Shown here piece after piece: positions 8,688 to 17,044 of a stretch of DNA of 64,000 nucleotides (the stretch's first letter is position 1; each line of letters starts with the position of its first letter). Position numbers and translations under genes: made by a program. Below the pieces are notes generated by a model that saw only the letters and a program-made list of their open reading frames with translations, had not been told where the DNA came from and did not search any database. This DNA comes from Paractinoplanes polyasparticus (GTDB lineage: Bacteria; Actinomycetota; Actinomycetes; Mycobacteriales; Micromonosporaceae): the NCBI RefSeq assembly GCF_019710575.1, contig NZ_JAHWFK010000005.1:62001-126000 (forward strand), read 5' to 3'.

Positions 8688-9908
8688 ATGACGACGACGA
8701 AGAATTTCCGCACACTGACGATCGGCCTCACCGCTACCGCCGTCCTCGCGGCGGGCGTGGGGGTCGCCAACGCCGGCCTCCCCGAGACCGGGACCGCAGC
8801 GGCGGCAGCTCAGCAGTCGGGGTGGGACGGCGTCACCCGCGAGCAGGTGCGGATCGACTTCGGCAAGGGCTGGGTCACCGACGCCGAGCTGACCTATCCG
8901 ACCGGTTCCAACGGCCGCCTGCCGCTGGTTGTCTTCCTCCACGGCAGCGGGCACAACGACATGAACCAGACGCTGCCGGAGGGCAAGGGCTCGACGTTCG
9001 TGCCGCTGGCCCAGGCCGCGAGCCGCGAGAACTTCGCCACCCTGCGCTTCAACAAGCGCGGCGTGACCGGCATCGGCCCCGTCGAGACCACCGACCCGGC
9101 CCAGCTGAACCCGAAGAACCCGTACCGCCAGATCCAGCTCGACGCCGCCTCGGTGGTGCGGTTCGCCGCCAAGTCGCCGAAGGTGGACCCGTCGAAGATC
9201 TTCCTGCTGGGTCACAGCGAGGGCACCAACGTGGCCGCCAACCTCGCGGCCCAGCCGGCGAAGTTCGGGATCCCGAAGCCGGCCGGGGTGGTCGAGATGG
9301 GCGTGGTCGGCCTGCCCATCGAGCAGCTGCTGACCCTGCAGATCTTCGGCCGGCTGCTGCTGCAGATGCACGACGAGTTCGACGTGAACGCTGACGGCCG
9401 GCTGACCGCCGCCGAGGCGTCCGACGGCCTGGTCGGGCAGCCGAAGGAGGTCGCCGACCAGTACCGTTCCATCCTGCTCGACGGCCGGAAGGTGCTGCGC
9501 AGCACGGACAAGAACCGCGACGGTCAGATCGCCATCGACGCCGAGGCCGGCCCGGCGCTGCGGAAGATCACCCACATCGACGACTACCCGAACCTGCCCG
9601 ACCTCGACCAGCCCACCATCGACTACGTCAACGACATCGCCCGCTACCCCACCGTGTCGCAGGCGCTGCCGAAGTTCGGCGGCCCGACCCTGATGCTCAA
9701 CGGCGAGAACGACCTGCAGACCCCCGCCCGCGCCGCGCTGGTGGCCGACGCCGCCGTCGCCGCCGCCGGCAACAAGGACCACAAGATCGTCATCTACCCG
9801 GGCATGGCGCACACCATGAACATCACCCCGAAGTTCACCCCGGAGTTCGGCGAGCCCGACAAGCAGGTCATCACCGAGATCCAGGGCTGGCTCAAGGCCC
9901 GCCGCTGA
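8688..9908 (+). CDS. Secreted alpha/beta hydrolase with EF-hand-like loops
   Basis: 406 residues from ATG at 8688. A signal peptide (about 1-32) is followed by an alpha/beta-hydrolase core with the oxyanion loop VVFLHGSGHN, the nucleophile Ser in LLGHSEGTN, the acid in LNGENDLQTPA and the His in YPGMAHTMN. An inserted segment carries two calcium-loop-like sequences (DVNADGRLTAAE and DKNRDGQIAID), matching the EF-hand pattern DxNxDGxI. The substrate is unknown; an esterase or peptidase of the dienelactone hydrolase/prolyl oligopeptidase type is plausible. No strong ribosome site is seen. An upstream in-frame start at 8658 is possible but would spoil the signal peptide. Confidence 0.82.
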   Translation: MTTTKNFRTLTIGLTATAVLAAGVGVANAGLPETGTAAAAAQQSGWDGVTREQVRIDFGKGWVTDAELTYPTGSNGRLPLVVFLHGSGHNDMNQTLPEGKGSTFVPLAQAASRENFATLRFNKRGVTGIGPVETTDPAQLNPKNPYRQIQLDAASVVRFAAKSPKVDPSKIFLLGHSEGTNVAANLAAQPAKFGIPKPAGVVEMGVVGLPIEQLLTLQIFGRLLLQMHDEFDVNADGRLTAAEASDGLVGQPKEVADQYRSILLDGRKVLRSTDKNRDGQIAIDAEAGPALRKITHIDDYPNLPDLDQPTIDYVNDIARYPTVSQALPKFGGPTLMLNGENDLQTPARAALVADAAVAAAGNKDHKIVIYPGMAHTMNITPKFTPEFGEPDKQVITEIQGWLKARR

Positions 9909-9950
9909 CCGATCCGACGAAGCCCGGCCCGTCCGGGACTTCGTTCGCGA

Positions 9951-9983
9951 ATCCGCCCCGTCGCTGTGAGCGACGGGGCGGAT
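9951..9983 (+). terminator. Strong hairpin terminator
   Basis: A perfect 15-bp stem (ATCCGCCCCGTCGCT / AGCGACGGGGCGGAT) with a 3-nt loop, 42 bp after the hydrolase stop. Confidence 0.92.
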
Positions 9984-10486
9984 GATGCTGACCGTCCAAG
10001 GCCGCCTCGCCCGACTGCGTCACGCGGCTCGCGCCAGGAGCGCGTGCGGAAGATCGCGCAAGTCGCCGACGACTCTTGGTGCGAATTCGGCGAAAGACTC
10101 TGATGAACCCCCTGCTACCGGCAGCTGCGTGTAGCAAGTGTGCGGCGAATCAGACCGAAGGGTTCCGGGCCCACCCCCAGTTGCACCTTCCAGCGGCGGC
10201 ATACCCAGACACACATCGGGCCCCTTGTTGCCTAGATCACATGCCTGTTTGGACCGCTTCCTTGCGACCGGCACGCGCCGTTAGTTCGACGCTTAATCCA
10301 TACCTTCCCAGCTAGATCACATCCCGGTGGCCTGTCCGCCGTACAGGACGGCGTACGGCCGGGAGGCCACCGCATCCCCTCACCCTCAGTTGAGGATTGC
10401 GCAGCCCATCGTCATCCATCTATGGTCAGAAAGGCCACGCAGAACCCCCTGAATGGGTTCTTTTCGGGCTATCACGGGGAGGTGAC
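9984..10486. other. 503-bp intergenic region upstream of the short-peptide locus
   Basis: I see no convincing gene here; short open frames on both strands lack a ribosome site or recognisable content. The base composition is less GC-rich than the flanks. The region holds a direct repeat CTAGATCACAT at 10,232-10,242 and 10,312-10,322 (80 bp apart) and a nested inverted repeat at 10,325-10,372. It very likely contains the promoter of the downstream peptide/TPR/ABC/CapA genes. Confidence 0.6.
10325..10372. promoter_or_regulatory. Nested inverted repeat (possible RNA structure)
   Basis: Outer arms CGGTGGCCT (10,325-10,333) and AGGCCACCG (10,364-10,372) are perfectly complementary and enclose inner arms GCCGTAC (10,338-10,344) and GTACGGC (10,353-10,359). 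It could be a terminator-like or leader RNA structure, 115 bp before the short ORF. Confidence 0.5.
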
Positions 10487-10570
10487 ATGAAGCTTTCGAC
10501 GGGTGTTTCGACCGTGCCGACGATGCCGGCCGCGCTGCGCATCGAGACCTACAAGCACTGCGCCGAGTGA
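10487..10570 (+). CDS. Putative 27-residue precursor peptide
   Basis: ATG at 10,487 sits 6 bp after GGGGAGGTG, one of the best ribosome binding sites in the window, and opens a 27-codon frame ending TGA. The product starts MKLSTGV, has a Pro/Thr-containing middle and ends in a polar, Cys-containing tail (YKHCAE). Its stop is followed by a perfect hairpin and then by TPR, ABC exporter and CapA-fold genes on the same strand. This layout is typical of ribosomal peptide precursors, which are made in excess of their processing enzymes. It matches no family I recognise. The alternative is a translated leader that controls the TPR gene. Confidence 0.6.
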   Translation: MKLSTGVSTVPTMPAALRIETYKHCAE

Positions 10571-10586
10571 CCAACGCACCAGCAAC

Positions 10587-10620
10587 GTGGCGGTGGTGGC
10601 ATCTCAGCCACCACCGCCAC
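10587..10620 (+). terminator. Perfect 14-bp hairpin after the short ORF (attenuator or partial terminator)
   Basis: GTGGCGGTGGTGGC pairs fully with GCCACCACCGCCAC around the loop ATCTCA. It starts 17 bp after the peptide stop and ends 27 bp before the start of the TPR gene. It could lower transcription of the downstream genes relative to the peptide or protect the peptide mRNA end. Confidence 0.82.
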
Positions 10621-10647
10621 CGCTCCACTCAGGGAGATCATCTACCC

Positions 10648-12135
10648 GTGCAGACGGTTACCGTCATCCCGCGCAACATCCCGTTCGCCGCTACCCGCCC
10701 CGTGCTGGCGGCTCTTGACCCCGATGGCCATGCCGGTCAGCTTCCTTTCATCTGGCACCTCGTACCGGATGCAGCCGAAGAAACCGGTGAGCTCAAAAGC
10801 CAACTGCGTTATCGCAACGCAACCCGGGCCCTGGTGGATGCCCGCGGCTATGCCGCTCGGCTTGCCGCGCGGGCCGGCCATCTGACGGTAAATCTCCGCG
10901 GGCCGGTTCACGAGAGCGATGTGACTCTGCTCGGTCTGCTGCGCGACCGGGGCGTACTCACGCTGCTGCTGCACGGCACCAGCGGCTCGGAAGAGCCGCA
11001 GCAGGTCGCCGACGAGGAGACTGCAGCCGCCGACGCCGACGCCGAGTGGGTCCGCGAAAACCTCGTAGGCAGCAGCGACTGGACGCAATTGCGCCGGCGG
11101 GTAGCCCGTTACCTGCGTTGCGGAGACTCGTGGACGGCCCGGTGGCTGCTCGAACAGGCCCTTCAGCAACCAATACGCCCGCCCGGCGCCGTACTGGACC
11201 TTTGCGGGCTGGTGTATCAGCTGCAAGAGATGCCCGAACGTGCGGCGTTCTTCTACCAGTTGGTCGTGGAGTCCGGTGGACGTGAAGCGGTGAGCGCCGC
11301 CAATAGCATCGCCATGCTCTACGCCCGCCACCTTCCGCCCTCGCTACGCGACCTGAACCGCGCCGAGCACCACCTCGCGATCTCACGCGAGCTGATCGAG
11401 CAGCTGGCCGACACGGTGGACACCGCACTGGACCAGGCGTTGAACGCCAACTCCCGGGCCTACCTCAAGCTTCTCGCCGGTCAGGCATCGGACGCGCTGG
11501 CCATCTCGCGCGCCGCGTTGCAGACGTTGCCACGCGCGGCCGAAGGGACGCAGGCGCATGCGGTGCTGGCAAACAACCTCGGCCGACTCCTGTCACGCAC
11601 GGACCCGGGTTCGGCGGAGATCGAGCCGCTGCTGCGGCTGGCCACCGAGATCGAGCCCCGGCATCCCGAATTCAAGCTCGACCTGGCACTCGCTCTCACC
11701 GGACAGAACCAGTTCCACGAAGCCCTGAGCGAAGCAACCGCGGCCAACGCACTTACCGGCGTCATCGCCGAGATCCCGGCGCTGCGGGCCTATCTGTTCG
11801 GCCGGCTCGGGCAGCATCGCGACGCCATCGACGAGTATCTGCACGCCTTGATGATCGACCCCCAACAGCTGAGCCACCTGGTCGATGCGTGCCGGTCCGC
11901 CTCCGCCGCCGAGGACTACCCACGGGTCATCGAACTCGCGTCGTGGGTCGATGTCTCCGAGGCGAGCAGTGACGTGCAAGCCGCGCTCGCCGTCCTGATG
12001 CTCGAGGCCCGTTCGTTCGTCGAGGATCTGTCGATCGAGCAACTACGCGACGAACTGGACGCCCTGCATCGTCGTTACCCCGACGCCGCCGATGTCACGC
12101 GGAGCAGGATGCTGGTTGCGGAGCAGATGTCGTGA
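10648..12135 (+). CDS. TPR-repeat protein of the peptide/exporter locus
   Basis: 495 residues from GTG at 10,648, which follows AGGGAGA at good spacing. The frame is also open from 10,567, but that would run through the hairpin and encode a His/Trp-rich low-complexity stretch, so I reject it. The first ~120 residues form an unrecognised domain (starts QTVTVIPRNIP). From about 130 to the end the protein consists of helical TPR-like repeats (for example NLGRLLSRTDPGSAEIEPLLRLATEIEP). There is no signal peptide or membrane segment, so it should be cytoplasmic. TPR proteins often serve as peptide-binding scaffolds; a role in presenting the short peptide to the exporter or the CapA-fold enzyme is inference. 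Its stop overlaps the ABC start (GTGA). Confidence 0.75.
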   Translation: MQTVTVIPRNIPFAATRPVLAALDPDGHAGQLPFIWHLVPDAAEETGELKSQLRYRNATRALVDARGYAARLAARAGHLTVNLRGPVHESDVTLLGLLRDRGVLTLLLHGTSGSEEPQQVADEETAAADADAEWVRENLVGSSDWTQLRRRVARYLRCGDSWTARWLLEQALQQPIRPPGAVLDLCGLVYQLQEMPERAAFFYQLVVESGGREAVSAANSIAMLYARHLPPSLRDLNRAEHHLAISRELIEQLADTVDTALDQALNANSRAYLKLLAGQASDALAISRAALQTLPRAAEGTQAHAVLANNLGRLLSRTDPGSAEIEPLLRLATEIEPRHPEFKLDLALALTGQNQFHEALSEATAANALTGVIAEIPALRAYLFGRLGQHRDAIDEYLHALMIDPQQLSHLVDACRSASAAEDYPRVIELASWVDVSEASSDVQAALAVLMLEARSFVEDLSIEQLRDELDALHRRYPDAADVTRSRMLVAEQMS

Positions 12136-15100
12136 CGCGCCGCTTCCTGCGGGATGCCTACCGCCGGGCGCACGTCGACCCATCCGAACTCGGCGTGGAC
12201 GACGCCCGCGCGGCCGGACTCGACGTATCCGCGGAGGCCGATCGATTCGCCGCACTCGTGCAGAAGTACGGCCTGGCCCGTTCGCTACCTGTCCACTTCC
12301 GCGGACCCTACACTCGGTACGCTCTCACCGGCGCCGTCCTGGTCGTCACCGCCGCCGCCGTACCACCGGCGATCACCGCCGCGGTCACGCAGACGACCGA
12401 CAGCGCGCCCGGCCAGTTCCGGGCACTGACCACAGTCTCGCTGCTGATCGTTGTCTTCTCCATCGTCCGCTGGCTGATGACCTGGCAGGTCCGGCACCTG
12501 GTCCTGCACACCACCTTGCTCACCCAACGGCTGGTGTTTCGGCGCCTGCAGCTGGTCGATCCCCAGTGGCTCGCCGCCAGCGGCAAATCAACCAGCTCCT
12601 ACCTGATGGCCTGGCCCGACCAGATCTCCCAGCTGGTCTTCGCCGTCGAGTTCGTCATCTACAGCGCCCTCGCTGCGGTCCTGGCTGTCCAGCTGGTTGC
12701 CGCCTTCGGGTGGGTCGGTGTCCTGGTGATGCTGCTGGTCGCAGCCATCACCGTCGGGTTGCGGCCGCTGGGAGTCGCCACCGTGCGCACCGGCATGCGC
12801 TACCTCGACCTCGACCACGCCCGCTCACAACTGGTCGACGACATGGCCCGGCAACGGCGGCAAATTCACCGGTACTCCCTGACCACAGCCTTCCTGGCCG
12901 CCGTTACGCGGGTGCGACGACCGCAGCTCCACGTGCTGCGCCGCCGCGCGTACCTCGCCGGGGCGTACGACGCCGCCCTCGACGCACTGCCGGTAGTGTT
13001 CGCCGCTGCCCTCATCGTCGCGGTTCAGATCAACAGCGGCCTGGTGGCCAGCGCGCAACTCGCCGGCATCCTGGTGGCCAGCCGGTTGATCGTCGGGGCG
13101 ATCAGCGAGAATCTGGCGACCATCCGGGTCGTTCAGAGCGGCACCGCCGCCGCGCGCGGCATCGACTCGCTACTGCGCGACGCCCCCAGCGTTCACGCGT
13201 CCGCAAGCGTTGCGGGCTCCCTGCCGGGAACAGTGGTCCTCGCCCGCGGCAGCACCGAACTGACCGTCAGACCCGGCCAGCGGGTCGCCGTCATCGGTGC
13301 CGACAGCTCACGGTTGCTGCGCAGTATCGTGGTGCCCGACTCGGCACCCGACGGCTTCCGCAGCCGCCACACCGGAACGGCGCAGTGGGTCGGACGTGAC
13401 CACAGGCCCTTCGACGGCGCCATCGGGCACGTCACCACCCTGTGGGACACCGACCCCGACGACAGCCGGTACGTGTTCGCGTTGCAGCGAACGGGACTCG
13501 ATCGCGAGCTGGCCGCCCGACCCTCCGGCGACGCCGACAACCTGTCCTCGAGCGGACGGATCCTGTCCGACGGCCAGTCCGTTCGTCTCGCCCTGGCCCA
13601 GGCGTTGTACGGGCGAGGCGACATCTATCTGCTGGACGACGTTTTCGCGCCGCTGGACGCGCTCAACGCCGACACGGTCGCCACCAACCTGTTCGACGGC
13701 GGAACATCGACGTGGATCTTCAGCGCGGCGCGACCGGAACTGCTTCGTCACGCCGACATCGTCGTCATCGCCACGGGCGGAACACTGCGCGCGACCACCC
13801 CGCAGGAACTGATCACCACGGGCGCCGCTTCAGAAGCCGTCCTCGACGCCGACGCCACAGCCCGGCTTGATGCCGCCCTGGCCGCAGAGCCGAACATCAC
13901 CCCGGGAGCCGTGCCTGAGGCCGGCGAGCAGTACCGGCAAGCCGACTTGACCGACCGGTCCGTCGTGACAGCGTCATTGGACACCCACGCAGCCGAACCG
14001 CAGAACAGCTCCACCGCCGCGCGGCTGTTCCAGATGATCTTCGGCCTGCGGTGGTCGACCGTGATGATCATGGCCGCCGTCGCCGCTGTTCTCGGTGAGC
14101 TGTACCTGGCCAGCAACAACGGCGCAAACGGCAGGTCCGCCGCGCACGCAGCCGCTGTCTACAGCGTCGTCGCCGCGACCGTTGCCACCGCGTACCTCGT
14201 CCGGCACCTGATCTCCTACCGCGGATCCGTTACCGCCGTCGACGGTCTGCACCACAAGGCGCTGGCCCATGTCCTGCGCCGTGACGACACCACAGACCCC
14301 GCAGCGATCGGCGGGCGCATCGGGCGGGACTTCACCACCGCGGAAACCCAGGCGCCACGGGTACTGTCCCTCATCGCAGTCGGAGTCGCCGCTCTGGCCC
14401 TGAGCATCACGGTCGTCGCCGCGGGCGACCCGATCACGCTGATCCCCTCAGGCCTGCTGTGCGCCGGCCTCGGCGCCGCCTATCTCCGCAGCCGGCAGGC
14501 GACCAAGGCCGCGACACAACTGGCCGGGGCTGCGCGCGCACCGTCGGTCAACTTCGCGGTCGCCGCGATCGGATACCTCGGATTCCACATCAACGACCGG
14601 GTGCGCACCGCTGTCTCCCACCGCTTCGACGAACTGACGGCGATCCGCGCCGGCGCCGGACATCGGTTGCAATGGGTGCGGCTGCGGTTGCTGCTTCAGG
14701 TCGAACTGGTCGGCGCGGGATTCTTCGTCGCCAGCGCGTGGGCGGCGCCGCTGACCACCTCGGTCATCTCCCCCGCCGTACTGCTCTACATCGCCTACTC
14801 GCTCACCCAGCAAGTCGTCACCGTCGTCGAACGCGCTCAGTCCGGTGAAATCGCCTCACGACAAGTCAGCCGAATTCTCGCACTGCTCGGCGGGCGGACC
14901 CCGAGCCGCACCGAACTCGTTCACGCCGCTGCAGACATTGCAGCGCCCGCCGCTGCCGGGCCGGCCACTGTGACGCTGGCGCATGTGGTCGTCGAAACCG
15001 TGGGCGACAGCCGGATGACCGCAGAAGTAACCCTCACCTGCCCACCGGGAAGCACCACGTGGATCAACGGGCCGTCCGGCATCGGCAAGAGCACCCTTCT

Positions 15101-15575
15101 CGACACCATCGCCGGTCTGCGCCCCCCACGATCCGGACACGTCATCGTGGAGAGCGTCAGCGGAACGGCAACCACACTGCTGGTCGGCAGCGACCTACCC
15201 GCCATGGCGATCACCGTCGGCACCCTGTTCAACGACTCCCTCGGCGCCCTCGAGGAGGTCTATGCCATCGCCGGCCGATCAGCTCCCCACCCGGACACGA
15301 CAGTCACCGACCTCGACCACCGCGACCGGCAACTGACGGCACTGGCCCGCGCCCTGGCTGTTCAGCCGTCCCTACTGCTGGTCGACGAAGCTACATCAAC
15401 GCTGGAAGCCCCGCTCGAACGAAATCTGCTGGCCCGGCTGTCCGCCGTCGGTACCACCCTGATGGTCGTCTCGCACCGGCCGGACAACGAAGACCTTGCC
15501 GACACCGTGCTCACCCTCACCGGCTCGACCGCCGCAATCAGGTCACCGGCAACCCGCATGAAACACCCTTCGTGA
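12132..15575 (+). CDS. Two-in-one ABC exporter (TMD-NBD-TMD-NBD) with one degenerate ATP site
   Basis: 1,147 residues, GTG start coupled to the TPR gene. Two halves are fused: a membrane domain at about 55-340 with nucleotide-binding domain 1 at about 360-580, and a membrane domain at about 635-880 with nucleotide-binding domain 2 at about 935-1,140. NBD1 keeps a signature motif (LSDGQSVRLALAQAL) and Walker B (IYLLDDVF), but its Walker A is ruined (GADSSRLLR, no Lys). NBD2 has a perfect Walker A (GPSGIGKST) and Walker B (LLLVDEAT), but the signature is lost (LDHRDRQL). So one composite site (NBD2 Walker A with NBD1 signature) is canonical and the other is dead. There is no C39 peptidase domain. 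It probably exports the peptide product; the substrate is inferred from context only. Confidence 0.87.
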   Translation: MTRRFLRDAYRRAHVDPSELGVDDARAAGLDVSAEADRFAALVQKYGLARSLPVHFRGPYTRYALTGAVLVVTAAAVPPAITAAVTQTTDSAPGQFRALTTVSLLIVVFSIVRWLMTWQVRHLVLHTTLLTQRLVFRRLQLVDPQWLAASGKSTSSYLMAWPDQISQLVFAVEFVIYSALAAVLAVQLVAAFGWVGVLVMLLVAAITVGLRPLGVATVRTGMRYLDLDHARSQLVDDMARQRRQIHRYSLTTAFLAAVTRVRRPQLHVLRRRAYLAGAYDAALDALPVVFAAALIVAVQINSGLVASAQLAGILVASRLIVGAISENLATIRVVQSGTAAARGIDSLLRDAPSVHASASVAGSLPGTVVLARGSTELTVRPGQRVAVIGADSSRLLRSIVVPDSAPDGFRSRHTGTAQWVGRDHRPFDGAIGHVTTLWDTDPDDSRYVFALQRTGLDRELAARPSGDADNLSSSGRILSDGQSVRLALAQALYGRGDIYLLDDVFAPLDALNADTVATNLFDGGTSTWIFSAARPELLRHADIVVIATGGTLRATTPQELITTGAASEAVLDADATARLDAALAAEPNITPGAVPEAGEQYRQADLTDRSVVTASLDTHAAEPQNSSTAARLFQMIFGLRWSTVMIMAAVAAVLGELYLASNNGANGRSAAHAAAVYSVVAATVATAYLVRHLISYRGSVTAVDGLHHKALAHVLRRDDTTDPAAIGGRIGRDFTTAETQAPRVLSLIAVGVAALALSITVVAAGDPITLIPSGLLCAGLGAAYLRSRQATKAATQLAGAARAPSVNFAVAAIGYLGFHINDRVRTAVSHRFDELTAIRAGAGHRLQWVRLRLLLQVELVGAGFFVASAWAAPLTTSVISPAVLLYIAYSLTQQVVTVVERAQSGEIASRQVSRILALLGGRTPSRTELVHAAADIAAPAAAGPATVTLAHVVVETVGDSRMTAEVTLTCPPGSTTWINGPSGIGKSTLLDTIAGLRPPRSGHVIVESVSGTATTLLVGSDLPAMAITVGTLFNDSLGALEEVYAIAGRSAPHPDTTVTDLDHRDRQLTALARALAVQPSLLLVDEATSTLEAPLERNLLARLSAVGTTLMVVSHRPDNEDLADTVLTLTGSTAAIRSPATRMKHPS

Positions 15576-15593
15576 CTGCAAAGGACCGCTACG

Positions 15594-16832
15594 TTGACCC
15601 GCATCGCCGTCGCCGGGGACATCATGTTCACCCGGAGCATCGACAAAATCGCCGACGTACCGCGCCTGGCCGCGATCGCCGACAGCCTGCTCGGCGTCGA
15701 CGCAGCCGTCGCCAACCTGGAGACACCGCTGCACGACTATGAGCACCCACCCGCCCACGAATCCGGCGGAACCTGGCTGCGAGGTCCGCGAACGACCGGC
15801 GCCACCATCCGGGAACTCGGATTCAGCGCCGTCGCCCTGGCCAACAACCACCTCGGCGACTACGGCGCCGGCGCCATCCACGAAACGCTGGCCACACTGC
15901 GTGACGCCGGCCTGCCCGGCGCAGGTGCTGGGCTCAACCTCAGCGACGCCGCCGCACCCACAGCTGTTGCCGGCGTCCTCAGCCTGGTCGCCGGGACCAC
16001 GACGTTCCCCGCTCACAGCCTCGCCACCGACGAACTCAACGGATCCGCCAGCCGGCCAGGAGTCAACGGCATCACCGTGCCCTGGTGGTCGATCCTGCCC
16101 GACCGTTTGTTCGAACCCATGCGCGAGATCGTTGTGGCGCTGGGTGGCGACGATGGAACCGACGAAGTCGAGTTCGGCCGATACATCATCCGCCGCGGCC
16201 GGGCAGCCGGCGCCGGCACCGAGGCCGATGCGACCGACGTGGACCGGATCTGTGCCGCTGTCAGCGACGCAGCCGCCACCGGCCTGCCCGTCGTGGTCAG
16301 CATCCATTCCCACGAAGGCGACGGTCAGGAACAGAACCCGTCACCAGCACTCATCACGATCGCCCACGAGGCAATCGACGCCGGCGCGAGCATCGTGTCC
16401 TGCCACGGCCCCCACCGCCTGCGCGGCGTCGAGTTCTACCGGAAAAGGGTGATCTTCTATGGCCTGGGCTCGCTCATCTTTCAGCTGCGGCAAGTGACGC
16501 GACTACCCGCACAGCAATTCACCGCCACCGGCCTGTCGCCCGACGCGACGATGGACGATCTGTGGGCACGACGGCACGACTACCTCGCCCGCGAAGCGGG
16601 CCGAGAGACCATGATCGGGTTCTGTGATGTCGACGAACGCGGCGACGTCACTCATTGCTCAGCCGCCGCCTGGGTATTCGACCACGTCAACCACCACCAC
16701 CCCGACCACGGAATCCCCCACGCCGCCACGGCAGACGAACTCATACGTATCGCCGACCGGCTCACCCAGCTCTCCCAGCCCTGGGGAACCCAGGCATCCG
16801 TGTCGGGTGCTCGACTCGACCTGCGGCCATAA
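15594..16832 (+). CDS. CapA-fold metalloenzyme (PGA_cap superfamily; MslH-like epimerase candidate)
   Basis: 412 residues from TTG at 15,594 with AAAGGA upstream, 18 bp after the ABC gene. It shows the calcineurin-like/CapA motif series: GDIMF (Asp9), NLET (Asn41, Glu43), ANNHLGDYG (Asn85, His86), SIHSHEG (His238, His240), CHGPHRLRGVE (His271, His274), then FYGLGSLIF. There is no signal peptide or membrane anchor, unlike capsule-type CapA. The same superfamily includes MslH, the metal-dependent enzyme that epimerises the C-terminal residue of a lasso-peptide precursor. Next to a short precursor-like ORF and an exporter, a peptide-modifying role is the best guess; a hydrolase acting on a gamma-glutamyl polymer is the alternative. 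No polyglutamate synthetase genes are nearby. Confidence 0.75.
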   Translation: MTRIAVAGDIMFTRSIDKIADVPRLAAIADSLLGVDAAVANLETPLHDYEHPPAHESGGTWLRGPRTTGATIRELGFSAVALANNHLGDYGAGAIHETLATLRDAGLPGAGAGLNLSDAAAPTAVAGVLSLVAGTTTFPAHSLATDELNGSASRPGVNGITVPWWSILPDRLFEPMREIVVALGGDDGTDEVEFGRYIIRRGRAAGAGTEADATDVDRICAAVSDAAATGLPVVVSIHSHEGDGQEQNPSPALITIAHEAIDAGASIVSCHGPHRLRGVEFYRKRVIFYGLGSLIFQLRQVTRLPAQQFTATGLSPDATMDDLWARRHDYLAREAGRETMIGFCDVDERGDVTHCSAAAWVFDHVNHHHPDHGIPHAATADELIRIADRLTQLSQPWGTQASVSGARLDLRP

Positions 16833-17044
16833 CTACCGAAGGCTCCCGCCGAGCGCGGCCGCTTCGGCCGGCGCACTACATCCGGATCCCCCGGCCCACT
16901 TCGCGTACAGGACGGTGGCCGCCGATATGGGCACCTTCGCTGACCATCAGCTCACCGATCCGGCTGTCAGCGTCCGGGCCGAACAGAAACCCGGCGGCGC
17001 CGCCGGCACTGCGATCTGGCAGCCGTACGGGCGGCGTCCGGTCC

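Noticed and set aside
10076..10315. A 79-codon plus-strand open frame in the long intergenic region
   Set aside because: No ribosome site, no recognisable sequence, and composition unlike coding DNA of the window.
10567..10647. Upstream GTG start for the TPR gene overlapping the short ORF stop
   Set aside because: Translation would pass through the perfect hairpin and give a His/Trp-rich stretch. A better ribosome site precedes 10,648.
16833..17044. A gene between the CapA-fold and STAND genes
   Set aside because: Open frames here only continue shadows of neighbours; no ribosome site or motif is seen.
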